DNA from: Sipunculus nudus
Lineage: Eukaryota > Annelida > Sipuncula > Golfingiida > Sipunculidae
Direction: 5' to 3'
Assembly: GCA_026874595.1 (NCBI GenBank)
Contig: CM049309.1
Location: forward strand, 47,104,079-47,168,078
Length of the DNA stretch: 64,000 bases
In this document: positions 25,901 to 37,900 of the stretch, piece by piece
Layout: each line of letters starts with the position of its first letter
Numbering within the stretch: the first letter of the stretch is position 1
Translations under genes and position numbers: made by a program
The notes under the pieces: model-generated
The model's database searches: none
Told to the model about the DNA's origin: nothing
Seen by the model: only the letters and a program-made list of their open reading frames with translations

Positions 25901-28900
25901 TACAAAAATGTGGTTGTCTGCAGCTATGTCCAACTTGTCCAAATAAAACAACTTTTAATTCAAAGTTATTAATGACACAAACTTTAATTGATATGCCTGT
26001 TTAATATGCCTGTACCAATACCAGGCTGCAAATAAACTTTGCAGGGTTTCTTTTATATAAGAAGTGCATGGGTGCGCAACCAATAGTGAATCTGACATCA
26101 CTGTTGTGAATATGCTATCATTATTTACTGCCCTTGTAACAAAAGTAACCCCAATAAATGAATGATCACCATGTGTTGTTGCAAAATTAGGGTTAACCCT
26201 TTTGTTAAATGACCAGCAAAGGTTCATTTTTTTTAGTCCTGCCCGCCCTGGAATGTTGGTCCAGGTGACAGAAAAAATACAGAGTACACATGTACCCGAA
26301 TCAATTGGTGACCATGTCATTGGTTACACTCCTGAGGCAGCGGAAATCTTGCGCTTCTAGAGAAGCAACTGATTTTCACGCTGCCAGCTTTGACCTTTTA
26401 TGATATATTAAGACACCAGATGGCGGTTCGTTGTCCGCTGAAATAAACGTGCGTATGATGTGACAAGCAGCCAATCAGATGCCAATAAACAAACACTCGA
26501 CAGGCATCCTGGCTCCGCCTATTGCTGCGCTTCAAGCGCCACTTGATGAGTTTCCGGTAGAATTTAAATTACTCCCTCTGCATTCTTGCATCGTCGACCG
26601 ATTCGATTATTACATTATGACTGTGTTAGCGTAGCCATGTATCTGTTGTCTGCAGAACTGAAACAAGCCGGCGAGGTGTGCACGCAGCCTTTGTTGTTAC
26701 CTTTGTTTGAATTACAGCTCACCGGCCGAGCATCCTTTGTGCCCAAGGCCCTAAGCAAACCACGTCAGGGGCAATTCTCTCTGAGCCTGTGGCCTGTTGA
26801 GACGGTTACGCGGGGCTATGAGCTGTCACTCAAAAGGAAATAAACATGATTGGCTCTGTGTATTCCTCGCTTGGCTTTGTCTTCAAGCACAAGGTCTCAT
26901 CTGATTGGACAAAAATACAGTGCTCCCCTCTGGTGTAGCAATTCAGGATACGAGGTCATAACAAACAGCGCCTTACTATATAGATATAGTAGCCCTATAG
27001 GTAAAGCGCTGTGTAAAGAGCGTAGTCATTGGTTCATTTCAACTCATTTGCACAGCCCAAGATGGCACTTCTTATGAATATTGCCGACTAGGTACCATGC
27101 ATACAAGCGGGCCATTAATGAAGCATTACAGAAAATCCAAATTTCCTGGGCTTATGGTAGTTTAAAACGATCTTGATCAAATCAGTTCTTAGAAGAGTTA
27201 GGCCTACAGCTGTCCATAAAGGATCTGTTTATTTCTCTAGTGAGATATTTTTAATATTCATGTGTTTTCTTTAAATTCTAAACCCAGGTAAAACCCTGCC
27301 AAAAAAAAAGCCATTGTGCAGAACTGACAGGCATGCACAAGAGTTGTGTTGCTTTGTTACATAAATCCTGGATAAATGTGGTTGAGCTCTTTAAACACTT
27401 CCTCCACACAGTTGGTTCTGTCTTTGTGATGGCAGCCTCATGCAACTGCAACTTTGGAACATTGATTGAGTGTGCACTGAAGTTTAGAAAGTCCGGGAGG
27501 AGATCAAGGTAGGATTAACTGATTTGATCTGGAAGAAATTTCGTTCCTCTGTAGGCTGGATGGTCCATGTTTGCCAGAAAGTGATTACTGGTCATTCCTG
27601 GGTAAATCTTTTGTTAACTTTGTCCTTGTGGGGTTCAAGCTCGGGTTCACAAAGCACGTCAAGCCATGCTTCACAGGCATCAACAATTGTAGCACTGTCA
27701 GAATGAAGTTTGTCCAGTGCAATTGAGACTGGCCTTAAATGTTGATAGAGATGAGAGTAATATAATATATTGTATGAATGATTTTTCAGATGACCAGTGC
27801 ATTGGCCAGTATTAGGTGACTTAGGCATAGGAATTACGCACCCCTGGCCATGCTGGGTTCCATTTAAACTATAAGCCTGTAACTAATGTTTCATTTCCTT
27901 GTGTATAATTTAGTATTTATATAATTCGGTAGTTGTAGGATGTTACCATATTATTGCTCCTTAAAATAATTTTGTGTTCCAGTTGTAGAAGGTTGGGTGC
28001 ACCTTACCATGAAGAAGTATTCTGCACAATTTAATAGTCACAGTGTAAACTGGTTCAAATGGTTTTGTTCACATATTCAATGGAGAAATAGCCCAAAAAT
28101 TTTGTCAGGACTATTTTAGGTTTAAGATATAAGAGATGTATATGAAAGGCGCAGAGTGAAAAATGATTATCAGTTTTCTGTCTAAAATATCAGTACTGAA
28201 CCTGCATAACATGATTAAAAAGTGCAACCTTACCTGCATATATCAGTTTCTGTTGCCCAGCAGGATAATCTTGCCCCTTCTCTGCTTCTACCTTTTGCTT
28301 CAGAACTTTCACCTGGAAGAAAGCATATTTGCACTTGCCTTATCATGGGTCCAAAAAATGCAGACTTTGGATAATTGGTTTAAGTTGTCACATTATAAAA
28401 CAGTTTGAACGTTCTATTATCATAAATAATTTGGGAGGGTTGTTTTAATCAAAGTTAAACTGCCAACTGCAAGTTCCTACATAGTTCATGACTTGGTACA
28501 AAAAATCACTGATAAAGAATTCCACAAGAAAACTTGTATTAATCCTTTACTGTAACTTTAATACATTACATTGTAACAAAACACCCCTTTGAAGGGACCT
28601 ATTCTGATAGCTGATGTCCAATAAATAACTTTTATAAAAATAAGCTACAAAATGTCGATCAAATCACACACAGGCTGTTCATTTTATTTATATTTACGTT
28701 TATACCATGGGGGTGGGGAGGCCCTGTCAAAATAACACAAACACATCAAACAAGGTGATCTAATGGCGAATCAGACAAACTAGAGTTTGCATTTTGAAAG
28801 AAGTGACCTTTCAGCCTCAGCACATACTGTGGTTGCCTTTTTATTTGTGAGGGTTTTAATTTTGCAATATTTGTGAATGTGAAATATTCGCAAAGGTGAA

Positions 28901-31900
28901 ATAATTGCGAATATGAAACCCTCAGGAATGAGATGCCCCATCAACTAAGATGACCTCTGAAAACAATCTCATCAACATTCAACAACCTAAGTTGTGCCTG
29001 CTTTTGAAACTTTCCCATCCATTAGCCTGTACACACAGCCTGTGATACATACTGACTGTGATACAAGTCCTTATTTAATAACTGAACCAGAAATTAGTTA
29101 GGTATTGTAGGATTTTTTTTTTCTAAACTTTAAAATCAATACAGATCCTGCTATAATTAAATTTTAGATGTTCTGGTACAATCGCAAAAATGAAACCCAC
29201 GCGAAACGTGCGAATTGAAGAAATTGCAAAATTTCAGCCACACAAAAATTAGGCCAACCCCAGTATATGCAACCAGTTATCTCCAGTTAGGTGTTTTTCT
29301 CTGTTTGTCAACATTGGTGCATATACCTCATTTACTAACACTAAACATCCTATGGATAAACAAGCTCCTACATCTGTACCCAGACATGGGGTAATAGTAA
29401 TAAGTAATAGTAATAGACTATTACAGCTTTTTCCATGTAATAGTAACAGTAATAGTAATAGACTCAAAAATGTGTGCTGTAATAGTAATAGAAATAGAAG
29501 GCAAAGTAACAGAGTAATACATATTACTTTCTATTACTTCCTGTGAGCCCCTTGATCATGAAGCATATAAGCAAATAATGCTGAACAGACTCAGTTCTTG
29601 TCCAGTAATTGCCCAGGATGTGCCTATTGTTGAGGCAAGCATGGGCCAGCTGCCACATTACTGGTGACACTACATAAGAGTACTGGACAGAGTAGGTCAC
29701 AGCCAAATAAGTTACCTGGCACAATCTGACCTTTGATTAGTAAACCATGGATAAACAGAGGCATGTTTGATGTTTAGAGACAGATAAATAGTGTATTATT
29801 ATTGTGACATGTACATCTTATCTCACATCCATCAATCAGTATGCATATTCTGAAATGTACCTAGATTTGTTTTCACAAGCCAGTTTGCATTTTATTCATA
29901 CAGATTACAATAACACACAATCAAGAAGAATAAAATATGGAACCAGATACAGTGCACACCCAAATGTTCATGATAACCTTGTGGTGTTTTCACTACCCAT
30001 AACCTATTGAAGCCTTAAATGCTATAAACTCATACCAGTACTACAATCACTTGGATAAAGTCATACTGCAGGCACATGTATTATCTAGTTAATTTATATA
30101 CATATTCTTTTAAAACTATTCTTTTAATACTTGTCTGTCATTTCATAGTACCAATTTTGAAGACCTTCATTCAGTATCTAAAATTATATTAATTTATATT
30201 TTGAAAATTAAATGAACCATTTTCTTCACAATATAAATTTATTTGATTATATAATATAAGAATATAAGTAACTGTTAATATTTTATTATTTAATATCTGA
30301 AATTTTGATATCAAATAATTAGATCCTGTTATGTACAAGTTATTTAAAGTACAAGACTGATTAAAACCAAATTTACTGTGAAAGTGATTTAAATAATATT
30401 TTATTTGTTTTGTAAAATTGATGTAAGTTCAAATCACTGTCCAAATTTCTAAATTATCCTATGCTGAATTTGCTGCAGTGAAGAAGGGCATGCCTGAAGA
30501 ATAAAAGCCATGCATGCTACCATTATTGTAAAGTTTACCACCTCTCTGTTCACTCTCAAGATGTTCTATATGTGATGGAATAAAACATGGCATCATATAC
30601 AGATGAACATATACACCTGAGAAGATGGTGTACTTTTGTCTCCAGTTTGGTTCTGTCCAGAATCTTGACGTAAACAGTATTTTTATTGGATATATTTATA
30701 AGGATTGGGAAACACAACACAGCCCTACATAAATTCCTCTCCTGATACATACATAAAGGACTGAATTGTCAGCTTTGATACTAAATAATAATATGCAAAT
30801 CATGAATAATTCCTATGAAGACAATTTTTAGTTCGGTGAAAATCTTAATTTATTAACTATGAGTAAAAAGATTAAATCTAAACGGAAGGATGTACTATTA
30901 AATAATTAGGCAAAAAAAAATTAAAGGTATGGTTCTCAGGCACCGCCTGCATCAATTTTAAACCCCCGCATCAAAAATTTTTATTTTAATTTTCAATAAA
31001 AACTTTCCAATTTTGAGCTGCTGCCTCTCGGACATTTCTTTCAAGAAGATAAAACCATACAATTTTCTTTTTTTTGTAGTGCTTTTACTTATTTAGTCAA
31101 ATAAAACTGTTATTTTCATGCTTTTCCCTTATCATTTGACATTTTTATCGAAACATACCAAAAAAAATTAAAATAAAAAAAGCGCCCGCCCGCATTGATT
31201 TCTGAAAAAAAGTGCCTGAGAACCATACTTTTTTTTTATTTTGGCCTTATATGTGAAATATATATGAAAATAATATTAAATGTACAAGTATGCATATAAT
31301 TATAAATCAATATTTTACATATGCCAGGGCCTTTACAATGGGTTGCTTTTAAATTACATGTATTCAAGAGTTCATACAATTATCTTTTCTTTTCGACTTG
31401 AAATGCCCCAATAACGATCAATGAGGTTTCAAAATATAAAAAAAAAAATGAATAAAAGAAGCTGAAATAATTAAGATCTCCAGTATCATTAGGCTTCTTG
31501 TAAATCACAGACACAGTATAAGAAAATTGTCTAAGTAACTGGATGATAAAGGTGCTTGTAATATTATTTAAACATGTGATGGTAGTGCTAGTTTAGGCCT
31601 GTAGCACTCATGCCTGCGCAAGTTCTGGAATCCTCCCATCAGTTTAAGTAATAGTAATAGTAATAGGAGATAAAATGTGGTAATAGTAATAGTAATAGTT
31701 ATATCAGAAATTGAAAGTAATAGTAATAGTAATAGAACAACTGTAATAGACCCCATGTCTGTCTGTACCAGAGCACAAAGTGTTATAAGAACTTTTCTGA
31801 ACAGGAATTACCTACAGTTTATTAATATGCAAGCAGAAAAAAACCCAGAAATTGCATAAATAAAAGGCAGGTGAATGACTGGCCTTAATTTTGTTTTCTG

Positions 31901-34900
31901 ACTTCCTGAATTTCGACACTGATTACATGCAGAGACAAAGGGAACTGATCGAAAACAATATTTAAATATTTGAACCAAGCTGTTTTTGAATCAGCTATAA
32001 ATATTGACCATGACTAGTTTTTGTCAGTTCCTGTACAGAGGTGGCGCCACCAGTTTTTTTGTTTTTTAAGGAATATTTTTTCTATTTTTTTAAACTATAA
32101 AATGACAACAATCATGTCAGTTTCTCAGCTGTAATTACATCAAGTGCCCTAAAACTTGGGTGAGTTAATTGATCACAAGTGGATGCCATACAGTTATCAC
32201 CCTGTCTGTCTTGTTTGTTTGTCTGTCCATCCACACAAATTTGTTTCCAGAAAATAACTCCAGGTTGTATTGACACATGGATTTCAAACTTGACTCAAGT
32301 ATGGCCCACTACTAAAGCAAGAACCTATATAATTTTGGGGTCAGGAGGTCACAGCTATCACTTGTATAAACAGGTTATGGCTGCATTTTAAGCCAAGCTT
32401 TTCATCCCAAACTTTCCATTTTTGGCATTTAGCCGACTTGCCAGTATGGGGTCACATGGGCAAAGGTCAAGGTCACAGGGGCCATCTGTTCACAAATTAG
32501 TTTCCAGATGATAACTCCAGTTTAGTTTGACATTGGTTTTTAAAATTGCACTTATATATGACTCGCAACTAAAGTAAGAACCATGTCCATTTGGGGGTCC
32601 AACAGTCGAAGGTCAAGGTCACAGGACTCATTTCTTAAAAAGAATGCATATGCATTTGAAGCCAAACTTTTCATAGCAAACCTTCCATCTTCAAGATATT
32701 GCTAACCTGCCAATAGGGGAAGATTCTGTTCAATTTTGGGGTCATGAGGTTGAAGGTCTACGTCACAGTACCCACTTATTTAGAAAAGATTGTAGATGCA
32801 TTTTAAGCCCAACTTTTCATCCAAAACCTTCCATCTTGCACATATAGCTGAGCTGCCAATAGGGGAAGAATCTGATTGATTTGAGGGTAACAAGGTCAAA
32901 GGTCATGGTCACAGGGGCTCATCTGTCCACATTTTTGTTTCTGGATGATAACTCCAGTTTGGATTGACATATTAGTTTCAATTTTGACTTATATATGACC
33001 CAGCAATAATGTAAGAACCCTTTTAATTTTGGGGTCATAAGACCAAAGGTCAAGGTCACAGGACCCACTTCTTTGTTGAAAAGATTGTTGATGAAATTTT
33101 AGCCAAACGTTTCATCTCAATCCTTCTATCATCTACATGTGGTACACCTGCCAACAGGGGAAGTTTCCTTTTGATTTTTGGGTCACAAGGTAAAAGGTTA
33201 AGGTCACAGGGCCCATCATTCACAAATCAGTTTATGGATAATAACTCGTTTGGGAAGACAGGTTGCCTTCAAACTGATCACAGAACCAATATTTTGGAAA
33301 ACCTCATAAACATATATATTTATAGACAAATGCAGCTGAGCGTCGAGACCCATGGGTCTTTAGTTTTTAAAGATATGGGTCCTGTGACCTTGGATCTCAT
33401 GACCCGAAAGTCAGTATGGTTCTTTCTTTTAGTGGTTGGCCATATAAGTCAAGTTTGACATCCAAATGTCAAATCAAACTGGAGTTATCATCTGAAAACA
33501 AATGTTTGGATTGCTCCTGTGAACTTGTCACTTTGACCTCTGATGTTGTGGCCCAAAAATCAAAAAGGATCTTCCCCCAATGGTAGGTGAGCTATTTATG
33601 CAAGATGAAAGGTCTGGGATGAGAAGTTTGACTTAAAATACATCTACAAACCCTTTAAAGATGTGGGTCCTGTGGCCTTGACCTTTGACCCAAAACATCA
33701 ATATGGTTCTTTCTTTAGTATAGGGCCAATATTAGTCAAGTTTGAAATCCAGATGTCAATCCAAAACAGGAGTTATCATCCAGAAACGAATTTGCAGATG
33801 GATGGACAGACAGGGTGATTACTATAGGGCACCCACTTAATCAAGCGGGGTCCTAATAAAGCAAACCATCATTGGCTACTGACAGGATTAGTCAAAACCC
33901 ATGTTTAAAGCACAAAAACAAAGTCCAGTGTTTTTTCTGGGTAAACCCTGTTGAATCAATGAATGGGTTTTTACGGACAATATAGTGTCCATTTTAAAAT
34001 TAAATATGTTTATATGCAGTAGCAAATATGATTCTGTGCTTCTATATATTATGTTAATATAGCAATAACAAGAGTTTGTCTGATATATATATAAAATTTA
34101 ACACACATATAAAGCAATTATTATGACAGCTTAAACCCCGAAAAAAAGGGAAATCACAAGTTTTAAGGCACAGTGGAGACCTACAAGACTCATAGCTAAG
34201 CCCATCATTTCACTTTAATTCTGGGTTTTATTTCAATGAGATTGAATTACTTATGGGTGTATACTCAAAAGGATGTAAACTTGCCAGTAAAATCTGTTAA
34301 AAACTGGCTACTGGCTAATCATTTTATTTTGGCATTTTTCAGTATGAATAGTTGCCAACTGAAGCACCATGATTAAAGACATAAGTAAAATAGATTAATG
34401 TAACAATGAGCTCAAATTCCAATAAACAATCTGAAATAGTGAGGAATTCTGTATAAATGGGACAAAGCCTGGTTGTCATGACTGATTTGTTCACGGTATT
34501 TATTACAACAAGACTTAATTAACAGAATTAAAAATTGAATAGGACTATTCCGAATTGGGAAATGAAGCTGACTGGGTCTGGCAAATTGAGCTGGAATGAT
34601 GAATAGAAGGATACAGCTTGCGTGATGGCAGATCTTCAGTTCTGATGTTATAGTATGATAAATATAGATGATATGGAGTAATAAATACAGAAGGAACTGA
34701 ATTATAGCTATTTTAATATTGTCATTTTGAAAGCATCCAAAACATTGCCAATATTTATGATAAAATTTCATCTATCAGCATACTTACAGATAAAATTTTT
34801 TTTTTTATCAAAAGATTTATTTAGACAATTAATTTTGACCTCAATAGAAATTCATATTTTATTTTTCAAAGCACACTGAGCTTAATTAAAACCAATGTCA

Positions 34901-37900
34901 CATTAACATCATTTAGCTGGAATTCAATTAGATTTAAGTCTAAATTAACCTTAACAAGGGCTAGAATCTAATGATTGAATGGACTTTTAAATACAATGCC
35001 CTCACGAGTAGCCCATAAGAATGAACTCCTCAATTGCTTTTTTTTTCAGTGACTGACGCATTGTGGAGTCCATAGATTGCACCTACAGTAAACTGTGATT
35101 ATAACACTCCATACACAACTGTGAGATTTAACATATATCCATTGATTAATGTTCAGTACATCTATGTGTATTGTATATTTGACCACTAGAAAAAATTACT
35201 GTTCTCTTCTCATCCCTAATTTGCACCAAGGAAGTTAAAATATGAACATAATAGTACACAGGCCTAAAGCCTTATACAGGGCAATAAATAAAACTCGGAA
35301 GTCGGAAGCCTTCGGAAGTCGGAAGCCTTTATAATTTTTGATATAATGTTAAAAATAACGATCATACCAACACTTTTTTGTGTTAAAATGGAAGATATAG
35401 ACCCCCTTTGCAAAACCAGAAAGTCGCACAAACGTATATTCCCATATATGAAAATCAAAGCATTTATAATGCGTCGGAAGCCTCTCGGAAGTCATCCTGA
35501 GGTGACAGATGATGTTCAAAATGCATAAAACTCGGAAGTCAAGACCATATAGCACCAACCAAAAATGACACAGAAAAAGTCTTGCATAATTCCAAATTTT
35601 AATTCAGGTAATATTTATGTATTTGAATAAAATCATTATGTATATAACTAACAAAATAATATATGCATTAACCCAAATATTAATTTAGGTAATATTTATG
35701 TATTTGAATAAAATCATATGTATATAACTAACAACATAATATATAAATTCATATTAAAATATAAAACATGAATATAAAATACTATAATTATAAATAAAAA
35801 AAAAACCAGTATAATACAATACAGATTTGTTTTGGTATTCTCTTTTATTTTCATTGAACAAATACATACATGATGCAGAACATAATTACATAATACAAGT
35901 ATAATAAAATGTATACATAATGTGTTAAATAACACAGATGACGATATAATTATATATCATTCAACAGCGATATAATTTGATATTAAATTATATTATATGA
36001 TAAAATATCATATATTATAAAACTACAATATAATCAATATTCCTATATTAAGTAAGACAATAATATATAGGTCAATATAAATTAATATATGAAATGATTA
36101 AATTGTATATAATATGATTATTTATATATCCATTCATGTATGTGATAAATTATCTCCTCCACCTAGGGAGTTATTCTAACAAATAAAAAGGATCACAGAT
36201 GGCAGAAAAGATTTTAGATGGCGATTCCTCCTATTAATTGTAGTAACTGATAATTATCTAAAAATAGTTTATGTCGTTACCTTAAAGGCACACGTTCTTA
36301 TTGCCTGATCCCCAGTTAGCACAAACATTTTATGAAACTGTTCTTAAAATGTTTCCAAAACAGTATGTGGCTTTAAAGTGTAAAATTAAAAAATGATCTC
36401 TTGACTCATATAGTAATGTAATATCCTTCCTACATAAATTATTTTGATTAAGCTAAAATAAAAATATAAAGACACCTTTATAATTTATGTCAATATTTTT
36501 GCAACATCACATGCCTTTTTTTAAATCTTTCACAGTTATGCAGTTTTACATATTTTTAAATTTTCGAAATATTTTGGAAGTGTTTTTATAATGGTTTATG
36601 CAAATTGTCTGTGCAATGTTCTAAAAATGTTTCCTGATACGTTGGGTGATCAGTATTCAACAAGCATTGGAGAGTTATATGCGTTCCATATAAAGCAACC
36701 TAATGCATGGATTAAAATTAGTTTCATTTATACTGTATATAGCACCCTAATGGATAAAAAAGAATAGTTTTATTAATACAAAACTTAATGGACTTTTCTT
36801 ACGGTTTTACCAGTTCCTGCAAGGATGCGACAGTTTGATACTTTGTTTTTTTTACATTAATATACAAATTTATGTATTTTATCAAATATTTGAATAGTAT
36901 GATGTAAAAATATTATAATACAAATTGATGTAGAATACTTAACTTTTTTTTATATGATAAAATATTCTAATCTATTTTGTTATATAAGGAAAAAAAATTA
37001 TCACACCATTTTGATAAAATTACGAAATTTTAAATGCTTTTATATTATATTTATTAGAAATAACATTCCATATTAAAATATTACGTCACGATATGATACA
37101 TAATGTATTACATTTGAATGTATATTTCAACATTTATTTTTTTTATATTTTACATATCATTATGTTTAATTAGTATTATACATTATGGTTTTATTCAAAT
37201 ACATAAATATAACTTAAATTAAAATTTGGAATTATGCAAGACTTTTTCTGTGTCATTTTTGGTTGGTGCTATATGGTCTTGACTTCCGAGTTTTATGCAT
37301 TTTGAACATCATCTGTCACCTCAGGATGACTTCCGAGAGGCTGCCGACGCATTATAAATGCTTTGATTTTCATATATGGGAATATACGTTTGTGCGACTT
37401 TCTGGTTTTGCAAAGGGGGTCTATATCTTCCATTTTAACACGAAAAAGTGTTGGTATGATCGTTATTTTTAACATTATATCAAAAATTATAACGGCTTCC
37501 GACTTCCGAAGGCTTCCGACTTCCGAGTTTTATTTATTGCCCTTATACAGGACTGCCACCAAATGCAAGATGTCTACTGGGGCTGTTAATGCTTCAATTC
37601 TCTCTGGACAAATACTATCAGTTGTTGATGTTACAGGTGCTTCATGCTTTCCAGAATTGTTATTTTTATTACAGGCCTTTCGACATACAACATTATGTGA
37701 ACTTGGTTTGCTAAAACCATAGGAAATATTTTTATTTAATTTTCTCTCTTAGAGTAACAGATCGTATCATGCTATAACCCCAGTTAGCCCTTTGATGGGC
37801 CGGCGACACACCAGAAACCTGAAGCGTCGACGTCAGCGGCTACCTCATGAGGTGCTTGTTGGGTGTCACAAGCTGTGAATGTAATGAATATATATTAAAA

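Noticed and set aside
26586..27077. Two adjacent plus-strand open frames of 85 and 75 codons
   Set aside because: They lie in the 700-bp MITE (26325-27024), the second running just past its end, and are disrupted in its second copy.
31568..31859. SNSNSN / TITITI open frames, also at 29249-29546
   Set aside because: Produced by the GTAATA hexamer repeats.
35346..37722. Several 60-119 codon frames near 35.3 and 37.3-37.7 kb
   Set aside because: They are mirror copies in the two inverted arms of the 2.26-kb transposon; the longest (37363-37722) simply runs out into flanking sequence.
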